From Gadus chalcogrammus (taxonomy: Eukaryota > Chordata > Actinopteri > Gadiformes > Gadidae): a stretch of 64,000 nt of DNA. The translations under genes and the position numbers were made by a program. Each line of letters opens with the position of its first letter. The first letter of the stretch is position 1. Below, piece by piece: positions 46,020 to 59,379 of the stretch. The notes under the pieces are model-generated. The model did not search any database. It was not told the DNA's origin and was given only the letters and a program-made list of their open reading frames with translations. The DNA is taken from contig NC_079423.1 of the NCBI RefSeq assembly GCF_026213295.1, positions 17,938,085 to 18,002,084 on the forward strand, read 5' to 3'.

Positions 46020-47905
46020 TACCTTAGAAAACGAGTGAATTTAAAAATATAAATAATAGTATTTCGAATCGATATATCAATCCCAAATTATTTAAAAACG
46101 ACGATACATTTCCCATCTCAGCCAGCAGAGGGTGCTGCAGCAGCCTCAGCTCCTACGTGTTTATATTTACTGAGTAGCTGCGATGAACGCGTCTGATAAA
46201 TGAGCCAATAGTAAGACATGAGGCCGATTATAAAGCCATGTATTAGAGGCTATTTTCCGGTCCTATAGACATGTATGAACAAACCAATATTCTGTCAACC
46301 CCTCCACCATGGAGGCTGAATCTAAATCAGTCAAATCATACTTGGGGTTTAATTTCATTAAGTGATGTAACTTAAGACACAAACAGAGCTGAAGTGGACT
46401 CTCGCTGTTACCAAGCCGACCAGAGGGTTCCCAACCTGCCTTGAGTTACACTAATTAGCTCACCTTCCGCGGATCAAGCGCAGCGGGGTTTTCTTCATTG
46501 GTTAATTGCAGTCTGGTCGAGTTCAGTTCAGAGGGAACCGGACAGCGCGCTGGTGGCCGCCCAAGTCTGGCAACGTAATGCTGTGTTCATGAAACCAGAA
46601 GGTGTGTGTGATGTTCTAGTGAACCGGGTTGGGACTCAGCCTCTGCTCCTCAGGTTAAAAATACTTTTCGAAGTAAAACGGAGCGTTTCACCTGAACCTG
46701 AAGTGAGTAGAAATGTCCCTGGGCGACAGTCCTACTCATTAGTGTTTAAATAATCATTTGGGTTCTTTTTTGGTTGTTTTTAAGCCTATCATAAAGTTAA
46801 AAACGTGACGGTATCTCTGTTGACGGACTTCATATAACCTGCCGTGGTTCCCCGTCGGCCACAAACCATCTCAGACTTTCTGATGGACAGCAAGCGTGTG
46901 TGTGTGTGTGCCCTTCAAGGTGTATCGTGGAGGTTAAACTGCGGTTCTGTGAGTATCCGAATTCAACCATGAAGAAGAGACTGCGAACTGTAAGTCATTA
47001 GTCTCATTATTCTCGGGCACGTTGGTGTATCTGGTCTTCCTGGCTGAGTTAACCCGTTAGGTGAAGGTTGGTCTGAGTAGTCAGGATGTTTCTTTGGAGC
47101 TACTAAAGGGTTATGCATCTATGTCACAGGAGTGTTGCTTTACTGGTGAGGGTGTGGCCTGAGTGGGCAGAGGTGCATGCTTGGATACAGCGTTGTCTGA
47201 TGTCTACAGGCCTGTAGACACGCCCCCTCAGGAGAACCCAGTGTTTCTGAATCTGTTGTGACGTCAGTTACACGGACAAGCATGTCCTTTAAGACGGGGA
47301 CAGGGATTCAGAAGGAGAGACTCCAGGGGGAGAAGTGAGGGCTCTTCGCCTCAACGACTAGAACTCTACTTCGGTCTGTCACCAGAGAGCCATAGAGCAC
47401 ACTCCAACGTTGTCCTCCGTGCATCGTGACGCCTCAGCCACAGTTTCTCCACCTCCTCAGCTAGAGGAGAGCACAGCTCCAGTTCAGAAAAGGTCTTTGT
47501 TGGGGCCCTTCCAAGATGGTTTCTGATCTGAGGGGAGCCATCTCCCAGGTTCAGCTGGCTCCACCCATCACTGTGCAGTTCAGCCTGAGAGGCTTCCATC
47601 TCGGGGGTTGGAGTGAACAAAACACCGTCCACAGAGAGCCTCCACCTGGTCCAGCAGAGTCCTCAGCCTGCTGACGATGGAGCATCCTGCTCCTCAAGAG
47701 CTATGGCCCACCACTGGGTTGTCTCCTGAATAGATGACCTTCTCCTCCTCTCTCCTAGAGTCCTGTCCTGAAGCTCAATAAAGCTGCACTGTTTCCATCT
47801 GTCAAGGATCCTCATTCAGGAAACAAAGATGCCACACATTAAATCACCCGGACACCTTTTGGAGACCCCTGCAAAATCCATGACCAATGTGGGCCTGGGT
47901 TCCAC
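46020..47905. other. Intergenic, no gene recognised
   Basis: A minus-strand frame at 47632-47366 (88 codons, unusual start) is free of low-complexity sequence but has no motif I recognise. The rest is unique sequence with a GCCAGCAGAGGGTGCTG word near 46122 common in fish repeats. Confidence 0.4.
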
Positions 47906-47907
47906 CT

Positions 47908-48049
<142 letters not shown>

Positions 48050-51000
48050 GTTTCACCTATGATTGTACAGGCCAAAACATAAAAAAACAATATGAATAAT
48101 TGCGTTACATTGATGCGCGACCCATCGCTAACCGTCCCTTAAATCACGGGATTGAGAGCGCATTCATCTCAAACCCCAAAACGTAAACTAACGAGAGCGA
48201 GTCTCGCCGTCCTCTCCTCGGCTGCATTGGAAACAAACTCATCGCGTCGCCCTGAAATATTAAGTCCACGCGTTAAACGTCAATAGCCGCGATGCGACTA
48301 TGCCGATGAAGTCTCCACTTTACAGGGCAGTGGAGACGATGCTCCGACCTGCCAAAATATCCACGTATTTAGAGGATTAATAGTTTTGATGGATGTTATA
48401 ATAAATGCGAGTGTTCCCTGTTCAATAACTAAAATGGTCGATCAGCCTTTTTCCGCTTTATTGGTGCGTACCACCAGGCCTGAAAGCAATTATAGGGGTG
48501 TGTGTGTGTGTGTGTTGCCTTGATCGGTAAAATGTCCATGAGGGGGTCTGTCTGATTGTGTGGGGTGGGGGATTAGAATGGTCAATGAAATCCAAACAGA
48601 TTGACGGATAATGAGGAGTGCAGTGGACATAAGAGCCTGTAGCGATGCACTGTTACGAGATCCAACACACTGGGCAGGAAGACGAGTCTCGGATTGGAAT
48701 CAAATCTAAAGACTGGACATAAACGGCGGGTTCAGATCAGTGACTTCAAACTCGGACTTCACCAATCGGAAACTCTAGTGGATGGACACCTGAAGGCATT
48801 CCACAGGGAGTCCGAAGTTGGATAACGGCCCAAATGGATATTCAAGATGACCTTCAGAGCTGTAGTGAGGCGGCTCTTCCTACCTGGCTGGATGGACGGG
48901 GAGCGCTGTGGATCGTGTCTTGTGTGCTCTCGCTCTCAGATGATTCTTCCCTGGCTGAACTGTATCGTTTCGTACCGGGCTAGCTGAACCTGGGAGAAGG
49001 GTTCACTTAAATCAGAACCAATCTGTGAACTATTCCAACTAGGGCACGCTTCTAGCAGAAGTTCTACCCTTCTTCGGCTGACGATGTGAGGAAACCTTCA
49101 CTGGGGCATCGAGATGTATGGAGGGGAACATTGCAATTTGTTCCATGGTTCTCTGATGAAGACCTTGGAGGAGTTCTACTGGCTGAGAGGAAGAACACGC
49201 ACATCTCCCTCCTGGTCTTTTTCCTTTGGAAATCACAGTGGCCATCTCAAAGGATATTCCAGCTCATGTAGTTGACGTCACGACAGATTCTCCAACACTT
49301 GGTTTCTCCTGAGGGGCGCATCTACAGAACTGTTGACCCCAGACAGCTCTGTATCCCAGCTTGCATCTGCTCACTCAGACCACACCTCCATCAGTAGGGT
49401 GCATCTTTAAATCATGAAGATTGTTAGGAGTTCAGGAATTGGGTCTCATTTTACGTGCAGTCCTTTTGCGTTTGAGAGAATCTTCTCACACTCCTTTTAA
49501 CCTGACCTCTGTATTTTTTGCCATGATATGCGTATCCTGTATGTTGATGTGGTTAGTTCAGGGTAATATTGCAGGGTTATGGTTGGCTCTGTCAGTTAAC
49601 TTAGCGATTCATAGCTATTGTGGTTCGTTCATGGTAGTTCTGTTTTTTCTTACGGCTTTGAGCGTTTTGACTTGGTTACTTTTACACACTGGGTGCTTAG
49701 CAATGTAGAGGTATAATGAGTAGCAGTAATGACCAACAGCAACAAACCGATCGCCTCAAGGTAAGTCTGTTGGCTGTATTTTTATGAGAAGATCATCGCT
49801 GGACTTCGGGATCGTCCTTCGCTCAGCTCAAGGTGAGGCGCTGGTTACGTTCCTTTGCTGGGTTGGTTCCGGCTGGAATGTTCGGTTCCAGTCGGACGGT
49901 TTGTGCTTCCCGCCGGGAAGGTTTTGTTCATCCTGCAGAGGATAGTCGCTGGTAGGTAGGAGATTTAGGCTGCTGGTGAACCTTTAATGCAGAGTGGATA
50001 CAGAGTACCGTGTATGCGCATCTTCCTATGCTGGAGATCCACTGCAGGACATAATTGAGTCTAATATTGTCACTTAATTTAGTCTCAAAATGGTTGATAG
50101 TGAACATTCTAGTGTTGACGACCTTAAGGATTTGGCAGTTAGTTGGGCGTTGAGTCACATGAGGGCATCTGGCAGTACGTTCTGGTTTTGTATTTATGTA
50201 GCCTTCACTCAAGAAGGTTTCCAGTTGGGGCATCTGGCAGTACGTTCTGGTTTTGTATTTATGTAACCTTCACTCAAGAAGGTTTCCAGTTGGGGCATCT
50301 GGCAGTACGTTCTGGATTTGCATTTGCGTAACCTTGTCGGCAACAAACTCTCGGTCGGCATCTGGCGTTTTTGACCTTTTATCTCAAATTACTTTCTTCT
50401 GACCGTTCATACTACATACCGACCTGTACGGGGTCCAATACGTTTTGCGTTTCTCCACAATCGTACCGATAATTGTGCCGTATTTTAACCACGTCGACGG
50501 ATTCTCGCTGCATACAAAACGGCGTTCTACTTGCGGGCCAATTTCTGAGTGACCACCAGTGAAGGCTGCATTTCATTTGAAGGAGAAACTATTTGGCATT
50601 TCTTCCATACAACTCCTCACCTCGATATGGCTAAGTATCATCATTTTACTGTGTGATTTAATATTCATAGTGCTTAGTGTTTTTTGATACCTTCTAAATA
50701 TCTGGTCTTTGATTAATTGCCACAGAAGCTAGTTACATAATCTTTACTCCATACTTAAGTGATGACTTACTAACTGGATAGTATCCAACAGCTAAGGCAA
50801 TGGCCGTCCGTCCATCATGTTAAACTTTTCAAGGTTAAAATGCTAACATTTAGTTTGTCACAAGGTGTCTGCCTCCCCACCCAGAGACGGACCTCCACCT
50901 CCTCCCAAAGAAGCTCTCCAGAACAGGTCAGTGCTCTGGGGCAGGAGTAAAGTCCTCCCGGGTCTGTTCCAATGCATGGGCTGAACCACTTATTGGGTTT

Positions 51001-51480
51001 CTGGTTTCAACTTGTGGACTGCTTTCTTCATTCCTGAAACAGGCTGCCACTTGTTAGGAAGTCAGGATTATCTCTGTAGTCTTTTCTAAGCTTCATAAAT
51101 AAAAAAAATAAGAGTTAAATTCCTTGATAAATAAGTGGACTAACTGTTCAGAAGAGTCAAAAAGTTTGTTAATATATATGTGCTAATTTCTTGTGTAGCG
51201 AACATTAGTTAAGTTAATTGTCAGGGTTAGACATTTGGTCTATTAAACCATGTTGTAAAGCTCAATGATTAGTGAGTAGTGACTGATTATAAAGTACCAC
51301 AGATCACATTTTCTAACTTTGAAAAGTGAAGTGACTTCATCAAAGGAGGAAGGACTGAGGAGGCTTTCAGAAGAGAACTGCCTTAATAGTGGCGACATCA
51401 CTTCCCACCACTGGTCATTGTAGTTTTATCATGTGATCTAACGTGAGTCTTCTTTATGAATGGGTGACTGTTTTATATGT
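48050..51480. other. Intergenic, unrecognised; 65-bp repeat at 50164-50340
   Basis: Three copies of a 65-bp unit (GGCATCTGGCAGTACGTTCT start) lie at 50164, 50229 and 50294, with a decayed fourth. A plus-strand frame near 49421-49708 is strongly hydrophobic (three possible helices) but starts at TTG and matches nothing I know. Possible old transposon remains; not assigned. Confidence 0.4.
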
Positions 51481-51604
51481 TCAGTAAATCAAAAAGGGGC
51501 TGTGTGGTGTTTCCAGGGGCCTATGGATGCACCCGGGCGGAGCAGAGGATGAGGCTGGAGGAATGCAGCCCCTGCATGGAGAGGCTGGAGGGATCTGAGG
51601 CGTG

Positions 51605-51962
51605 TGGTGCCAGGAGGGACCGGAGGCTGGAGGGACCGGAGGCCAGGAGGGACCGGAGGCCAGGAGGGACCGGAGGCCAGGAGGGACCGGAGGCCAGGAG
51701 GGACCGGAGGCTGGAGGGACCGGAGGCACTGGGGACCACCAGAGATGGAGGCTTGCAGCACCGGACCAGAGGGTAGCCATCACCGGACCAGAGGGTAGCC
51801 ATCACCAGACCAGAGGGTAACCATCACCAGACCAGAGGGTAACCATCACCAGACCAGAGGGTAACCATCACCGGACCAGCGGGTAACCATCACCAGACCA
51901 GCGGGTAACCATCACCAGACCAGAGGGTAACCATCACCAGACCAGCGGGTAACCATCACCAG
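51605..51962. repeat. 18-bp GGAGGCCAGGAGGGACC and 22-bp GACCAGAGGGTAACCATCAC arrays
   Basis: First array at 51605-51725, second at 51766-51962 with nine to ten units. Both correspond to single-copy parts of the later 1.47-kb modules. Confidence 0.9.
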
Positions 51963-52057
51963 GTTAAACTGAAACACTAAACCCCCGGGGTCTTTTTAGG
52001 TCTGGTTATTGTAGAAGGGTTTTTCTCATCTTCAGATTTGAATTCTCTTCTGTGATA

Positions 52058-52232
52058 TGAGGTCCTTCATCCTGGGGATACCTAGAGTCATATGAGGTCC
52101 TTCATCCTGGGGATACCTAGAGTCATATGAGGTCCTTCATCCTGGGGATACCTAGAGTCATATGAGGTCCTTCATACTGGGGATACCTAGAGTCATATGA
52201 GGTCCTTCATACTGGGGATACCTAGAGGCATA
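52058..52232. repeat. 35-bp minisatellite ATGAGGTCCTTCATCCTGGG, 5 copies
   Basis: Units differ by CCTGG/ACTGG. The equivalent sequence is single-copy in the modules at 54.6 and 56.1 kb, so it expanded only here. Confidence 0.9.
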
Positions 52233-52389
52233 TGAGCCATTTGTGCTGTTGGGACCATCGTTGATGCATTGCTAAACATTTTCTCGACTTTGTTGATATG
52301 AAGGAACTATAGACGCTGGCTTTCATTTTACAAATGTTTTACCAGCCGCTGAGACCCAGCGGTGTTTATAACCAGACCAGGAATCCATG

Positions 52390-52728
52390 GCTGACGGAGG
52401 AGCTGACGGAGGCCCTGCCTGGTGGAGGAGCTGATGGTGGGCCTGCCTGGTGGAGGAGCTGGTGGAGGAGCTGATGGTGGCCCTGCCTGGTGGAGGAGCT
52501 GGTGGAGGGCCTGCCTGGTGGAGGAGCTGATGGAGGGCCTGCCTGGTGGAGGAGCTGTTGGAGGGCCTGCCTGGTGGAGGAGCTGGTGGAGGAGCTGACG
52601 GAGGCCCTGCCTGGTGGAGGAGCTGGGGGAGGGCCTGCCTGGTGGAGGAGCTGATGGAGGGCCTGCCTGATGGAGGAGCTGGTGGAGGAGCTGACGGAGG
52701 CCCTGCCTGGTGGAGGAGCTGCCGGGTG
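52390..52728. repeat. GGTGGAGGAGCTGATGGAGG minisatellite
   Basis: Units of about 27-30 bp with CTGATGG, CTGGTGG and CTGACGG variants. It is an expansion of the X segment of the module array. Confidence 0.9.
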
Positions 52729-54239
52729 ACACTGAAGTGATCGTCACTCTCACTGCCACCTCCAGTAGGGTACTGCTGCCATCAAAACTAGTGGTTACTT
52801 TACCAGACAACTACACCTTTGTTACCAGACAATGGAGCCTGACCCCTGCTGTGTTTGTTCCAGACCAGGACTCTGTGGCTGAGGAGAGCTGCTGGAGGAG
52901 CTGGGACTCCTGAGGACGACCAGGACTCTACCAACAGGGATACCTGGTACGTTTGCATAAACTGTACAGAGCAAACTACTGCTGTCTGTTACCAGGCCAG
53001 ACAAACTTCTGTGTTATCTTACATTAGAGCCAAACTACTCCTGTGTTTGTGACCTTACATTAGAGCCAAACTACTCCTGTGTTTGTGACCTTACATTAGA
53101 GTGAAGCTACGTCTGTAACCAGACCAGGAATCTCTGGAGGACTGACGGAGAAGCCAAACATCCGGACGGTGAATCCTGAAGACTAGGAGTCTACAAACAA
53201 GTATTCCTTTATAGTTTGCGTCAACTGAACTTGTTGCCGTTTACAGGCCAAACTACTGGTGTTACCAGACGTTGTGACAAACTGCAGCTATTGGTTAACA
53301 GACGTTGGAGTCTATCTTCCACTGTGTTTGTTCCAGACCAGGACTCTGTGGCTGAGGAGAGCTGGGACTCCTGAGGACGACCAGGACTCTACCAACAAGG
53401 ATTCCTGGTACGTTTGCATTTACTGAACTTAGTGGACTAGTATCGGGTACGGGATTGGGTGTTCAACTCTCAGCCAAACGGTGGTGGGTTTAACGCCCAA
53501 GTCTTCAGAATACATTGATGAATCCTTGAGCAAGGTGCCCTAAAGCCTGCCTGCTCCTTAATGAAGTCCCTTTGGTTCAAATAATGAACATAATGCATAA
53601 TCCATGATCCATGTCCTCTGTTGTTTTAGGACGCTGATGGAATCCTGTTTGGTCTGGGGCAGACCAGCCTGAGCTGAGCCCACCTGATCCTGTTTGGTCT
53701 GGGGCAGAGCTGAACCCACCTGATGCTCACATCCTGCTGGTCCCGTCTCCTCATCTCATCTGAGCCTCGTCCTCAAGAACTGCTGAGCTCCTTCAAGTCC
53801 ACAGTCTGAGGCTGATGGATGAATGAACTCCTTTTTAACACCACATGTACCCGTGTGCTTCCACTCGCCTTTCCCACATGTCTGTCACTTACTCACCTCA
53901 CTAACTAACCTCACAACTTCACTTTCCTCTCTACTCCTTCCTGTTGCTCTTCCTTCTCCAGGGTTCGAACCTTTACTCTGAAGGAGTGTCTTCTTGAACC
54001 TTTACTCTGAAGGAGTGTCTTCTTGAACCTTTACTCTGAAGGAGTGTCTTCTTGAGCCTTTACTCTGAAGGAGTATCTTTTTTCCCTCAGAGGGTTCAGT
54101 GTTAGGGTTCAGAGTCAGGGTTTAGAGTCAGGGACAGAGCTGGTTAGGACAATTGATTTTCACTCAAACTTATTCGTTTGCTTTCTGAATGGTTACACCA
54201 TTTAGAAAAATGTATTAAGGAAATGTTTTTCTGTGCTAT

Positions 54240-54478
54240 GCTGGACCGGAGGCTGGAGGACCGGAGGCTGGAGGACCGGAGGCTGGAGGACCGGAGGCTG
54301 GAGGACCGGAGGCTGGAGGACCGGAGGCTGGAGGACCGGAGGCTGGAGGACCGGAGGCTGGAGGACCGGAGGCTGGAGGACCGGAGGCTGGAGGCTGGGC
54401 TGCTGGAGGCTGGGCTGCTGGAGGACCGGAGGCCTCGCTGCTGGCGGACCGGAGGCCTCGCTGCTGGCGGACCAGAGG
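54240..54478. repeat. 15-bp minisatellite GAGGACCGGAGGCTG
   Basis: About ten perfect units then longer variants. The homologous array in the next module is at 55795-55960 with GAGGGCCGGAGGCTG units, so the two copies have homogenised separately. Confidence 0.95.
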
Positions 54479-56930
54479 GTAACCTTCACCACGTTCATCT
54501 GAACACTGAAATCCCTGGGATCTTATGGGGGCTGGTCACTGGAGGAGGGTTTTATCTTCAGATGATGGTTCTGGGCCCAAGCTGTATAATGAGGTCCTTC
54601 ATACTGGGGTTACGTCATAGGGTCATGTCAGCCATTTGTCACTAGTGCCGTTATGACCGTAGTTGATGCATCACTCAAAACATCTATTTGTAGCCTTTGT
54701 TGAATAGAAGGCAGTTTAAATGTTGGCCTCCATTTTACAAGTGGACCTCAGATGCAGATGGTGGGAGGTGTTGTGTCCCCAGGTGATTTAAAACTGAGAC
54801 CTAACTGTGTTCATAAACAGACCAGGAATCAATGGCTGGAGGAGCTGCTGGAGGAGCTGGTGGAGGACGACCAGGACTCTACCAACAAGGATTCCTGGTA
54901 CGTTCGCATTTACTGAACTTAGTGGACTCGTATCGGGTACGGGATTGGGTGTTCAACTCTCAGCCAAATGGTGGCGGGTTCAACCCCCAAGTCTTCAGAA
55001 TACATTGATGAATCCTTGAGCAAGGTGCCCTAAAGCCTGCCTGCTCCATAATGAAGTCCCTTTGGTTCAAATAATGAACATAATGCATAATCCATGATCC
55101 ATGTCCTCTGTTGTTTTAGGACGCTGATGGAATCCTGTTTGGTCCGGGCAGACCAGCCTGAGCTGAGCCCACCTGATCCTGTTTGGTCTGGGGCAGAGCT
55201 GAACCCACCTGATGCTCACATCCTGCTGGTCCCGTCTCCTCATCTCATCTGAGCCTCGTCCTCAAGAACTGCTGAGCTCCTTCAAGTCTGCAGTCTGAGG
55301 CTGATTGATGAATGACCTCCTTAACCTTTTAACACCACATGTACCCGTGTGCTTCCACACGCCTTTCCCACACGTCTGTCACTTACTCACCTCACTAACT
55401 AACCTCACAACTTCACTTTCCTCTCTACTCCTTCCTGTTGCTCTTCCTTCTCCAGGGTTCGAACCATTACTCTGAAGGAGTGTCTTCTTGAACCTTTACT
55501 CTGAAGGAGTGTCTTCTTGAACCTTTACTCTGAAGGAGTGTCTTCTTGAACCTTTACTCTGACGGAGTGTCTTCTTGAACCTTTACTCTGAAGGAGTGTC
55601 TTCTTGAGCCTTTACTCTGAAGGAGTGTCTTTTGCCCTCAGAGGGTTCAGTGTTAGGGTTCAGAGTCAGGGTTTAGAGTCAGGGACAGAGCTGGTTAGGA
55701 CAATTGATTTTCACTCAAACGTATTCATTTGCTTTCTGAATGGTTACACCATTTAGAAAAATGTATTAAGGAAATGTTTTTCTGTGCTATGCTGGGCCGG
55801 AGGCTGGAGGGCCGGAGGCTGGAGGGCCGGAGGCTGGAGGGCCGGAGGCTGGAGGACCGGAGGCTGGAGGCTGGGCTGGTGGAGGACCGGAGGCTGGAGG
55901 CTGGGCTGCTGGAGGCTGGGGTGCTGGAGGACCGGAGGCCTCGCTGCTGGCGGACCAGAGGGTAACCTTCACCACGTTCATCTGAACACTGAAACCCCTG
56001 GGATCTTATGGGGGCTGGTCACTGGAGGAGGGTTTTATCTTCAGATGATGGTTCTGGGCCCAAGCTGTATAATGAGGTCCTTCATACTGGGGTAACGTCA
56101 TAGGGTCATGTCAGCCATTTGTCACTAGTACCGTAGTTGATGCATCACTCAAAACATCTATTTGTAGCCTTTGTTGAATAGAAGGCAGTTTAAATGTTGG
56201 CCTCCATTTTACAAGTGGACCTCAGATGCAGAAGGTGGGAGGTGTTGTGTCCCCAGGTGATTTAAAACTGAGACCTAACTGTGTTCATAACCAGACCAGG
56301 AATCAATGGCTGGAGGAGCTGGTGGAGGACGACCAGGACTCTACCAACAAGGATTCCTGGTACGTTCGCATTTACTGAACTTAGTGGACTCGTATCGGGT
56401 ACGGGATTGGGTGTTCAACTCTAAGCCAAACGGTGGTGGGTTTAACGCCCAAGTCTTCAGAATACATTGATGAATCCTTGAGCAAGGTGCCCTAAAGCCT
56501 GCCTGCTCCTTAATGAAGTCCCTTTGGTTCAAATAATGAACATAATGCATAATCCATGATCCATGTCCTCTGTTGTTTTAGGACGCTGATGGAATCCTGT
56601 TTGGTCCGGGGCAGACCAGCCTGAGCTGAGCCCACCTGATCCTGTTTGGGCCGGGGCAGAGCTGAACCCACCTGATGCTCACATCCTGCTGGTCCCGTCT
56701 CCTCATCTCATCTGAGCCTCGTCCTCAAGAACTGCTGAGCTCCTTCAAGTCTGCAGTCTGAGGCTGATGGATCAATGACCTCCTTAACCTTTTAACACCA
56801 CATGTACCCGTGTGCTTCCACACGCCTTTCCCACACGTCTGTCACTTACTCACCTCACTAACTAACCTCACAACTTCACTTTCCTCTCTACTCTTTCCTG
56901 TTGCTCTTCCTTCTCCAGGGTTCGAACCTT

Positions 56931-57127
56931 TACTCTGAAGGAGTGTCTTCTTGAACCTTTACTCTGAAGGAGTGTCTTCTTGAGCCTTTACTCTGAAGGA
57001 GTGTCTTCTTGAGCCTTTACACTGAAGGAGTGTCTTTTTCAACCTTTACTCTGACGGAGTGTCTTTTTGAACCTTTACTCTGAAGGAGTGTCTTCTTGAG
57101 CCTTTACTCTGAAGGAGTGTCTTTTTG
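56931..57127. repeat. 29-bp minisatellite TTTACTCTGAAGGAGTGTCT, third instance
   Basis: About seven units here, six at 55467-55633 and four at 53964-54078: copy number rises along the module array. Confidence 0.9.
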
Positions 57128-57189
57128 CCCTCAGAGGGTTCAGTGTTAGGGTTCAGAGTCAGGGTTTAGAGTCAGGGACAGAGCTGGTA

Positions 57190-59040
57190 AGGGAGAACTG
57201 GCTTTACTCATACCTCTTCCCTTTCTGAATGATTTCAACATTTTGAAAATATTTATTGGGAAAATGGTTTCGTGTGCTTTTTTTTTTTGTACAAAATCTG
57301 TGTGAAGGTCTGCCAATGGTTTTTGTGAATTAAATCCTTTTTAACTTTTTCCGCATGTTTGGGGTAGTTATTTATTCGGTCATTTAATTTTGCTAATCTC
57401 AAACTAAACTCCTGTAATAGAATAATTTGCATGATATATATTTAATGTTCACGTAATCTTCATATTAATACATTATCTAACTTCCATATTGCTAATAAAG
57501 GTCAAGTCTTAATTACTGCTACTACAAACTTGTAAACACTACATTTACATTTATATTGTGAACTGATTGAAAATGTAATTGCTAAATATGGCTTTGAAAT
57601 AAATAACTGTCTAAATAGGTATAAATATATAAATTGGTCAATATATTGAAATGAGTGGTAATTGATCTAACTCAAACATCCCGAGTAGGATTATACTTTC
57701 TTTGTTCATGTTTGAAATGATGGTAATTAATCAGACATCCCTAGTAGCCTTGGTCATCTCAGGTTAATGGATAAGAAAATGGAGGAAACGTGATTTGCAG
57801 TCGAGTGCTGCCCCCCTGTGGCACATGATGGCGCAGCAGCTCATTGGACACGTTATAAGATTCGCCTTTTTTGACGGTTGGATCATGAACCTCAATGTTT
57901 TGGGGATTGGCTTGAAAAATGAATATCACCCAATGGTGGCTTTCATCCTTTCTGTTACTATATTCACCCTTGATTATTTTGTCATCCTTTCTTAACAAGT
58001 TCTGGATCAATAACGTTTCTATATTTCATTCATGCGACACCAGAGGAACATGTGCAGCATGCAGCTGCATTGCACATTGCACCATTGCTCTTATTCAAAA
58101 AAATTCGGCTGCTGTTCTATTTCTATAGAGATTTATATTTGCTTATATTGTGTTTTATAATATAGACGTTATAACTTGTCTGCTGCTGCTTGGCCGAGGA
58201 GCCGGAACCAGAGATCTGTACTGCTGCACATGGCACGGGACAATAAAGAATCTGAACCTTGAATGGTGAATTGGTACACAGTACACTGGACTGATTTTAA
58301 TGAGACTCAAGGTTTGTGTGCTGAATGCAAGTCTATAAAGGGTGGGGTAGGCTGGAGAAGAAGACGCACAGGAAGAAACCAAGCCAACAAGAAGACTCAC
58401 AATTTAGATGTTCAGACTAAATTACAACAAGTGAACTGTTCACACACTCTGCTGTGTTGATTCTAGCTCAACACAGTCGAGTGTGTGAACAGTATCCCTT
58501 ATTGTGGTAATTGTTTGGTTTACCCAGCAAATTCCCTATTTTTAGGATGATATATTTACTGTTTAGTTTCATGGTAACTCGTAAATTGTGAAAAATTTTG
58601 GACCCCAGTAAAGAAGTACAAAAGTACAAAAAAGGAGAATGTAAAATGTTTCCACTGTGTAATAAACTTGGATATGTCACATGACCTCATGAGGCCCAAA
58701 CACATCGACTGTATTTTTTAGCAGTCAGTGTGGAGAACAGGGAACATGGTTTTAATGCCTAAATGCATTTTACAAAAGATTTGTGTTGTATTGGCAAAAG
58801 TTGACCTTTTGCTCTAATTTGTGTGCAGACTTGAGAAAATGATCTATAGTTTCAGGAAACACGTTTCAACTGTATTAATCTGCTCGTTGATTGCGCTCCT
58901 GTTGGTTCTACGGTGAAGAAGGGGTTCATCAGTCACTGGGTGTCTCTACATGCTGTCTGAACTATCATGTGTCTGTTTTTCTCTGCCTGAGCTTGTAGAC
59001 ATCAGAGCTCTCTGTCCATCGTTCATATTTTAATGAAGTG
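57190..59040. other. Intergenic AT-rich DNA; hairpin at 58436-58492
   Basis: AT-rich unique sequence. A 25-nt inverted repeat with a 7-nt loop (arm starting CTGTTCACACACTC) lies at 58436-58492. A GGGACAATAAAGAATCTGAA phrase near 58238 resembles a retroposon tail. No exon recognised. Confidence 0.5.
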
Positions 59041-59089
59041 AAAATCATAACTGAGTGAGGTCATGGAACAGCAGCCAATAGGAGCTTAG

Positions 59090-59206
59090 TCTGAGAGGAC
59101 TATGAACTGGGAGGGGAACTGGTCCAACTGGTTGGTTCCTAATTTCCTAGTAATGAGTCCGAGGGTCTGGTGTGGCTGTCTTCATCCCAGCAGGAAGAAG
59201 GCTAAG
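59090..59206 (+). other. Candidate noncoding first exon of the NLR gene
   Basis: A non-repetitive segment ends in a good splice donor (GCTAAG then GTACTG at 59207) and sits downstream of a CCAAT box (GCCAATAGGA near 59073). The first coding exon is preceded by an acceptor (GTCTGTGTCCAG, ending 60563) with no visible promoter of its own, so a spliced 5' UTR is expected. The exon start is not defined by the sequence. Inference only. Confidence 0.35.
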
Positions 59207-59379
59207 GTACTGTAGTCCACTCTGATCCGTGATATATCATAAATATGCATTACTTTGAATCTTATCAGTAGGTCGATGGTTTGTTTTCTGTTTTCTGGCT
59301 ATTTGTCAAATTTACTATTGAATGATTTTGCAGATTCTTTATCTAAAGTGACTGAAAGTTAATTCAGATACAGGTAATT

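Larger units (their letters stand above)
51500..57190 (+). repeat. Tandem array of an exon-bearing module of about 1.47 kb (3 clear copies plus older ones)
   Basis: Landmarks repeat in order: an X segment (ACCAGGAATC ... GGATTCCTG then GTACGT) ending at 52946, 53407, 54897 and 56359; a SINE-like stretch; a Y segment starting after TGTTGTTTTAG at 53630, 55120 and 56582; a 29-bp array; an AAATGTATTAAGGAAATG block; a 15-bp array; then X again. Y-to-Y spacing is 1490 and 1462 bp. X and Y keep donor and acceptor consensus. Joined, they give only short frames, in two alternative phases. The 51.5-53.2 kb copies are diverged. I do not recognise the transcript; a lncRNA or young gene is possible. Confidence 0.8.

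Noticed and set aside
47366..47632. 88-codon minus-strand frame of normal composition
   Set aside because: Non-ATG start, no flanking exon signals and no recognised motif; kept only as a note.
49421..49708. 95-codon hydrophobic plus-strand frame
   Set aside because: Starts at TTG, no known family, no neighbours to support it; a T-rich sequence gives hydrophobic frames by chance.
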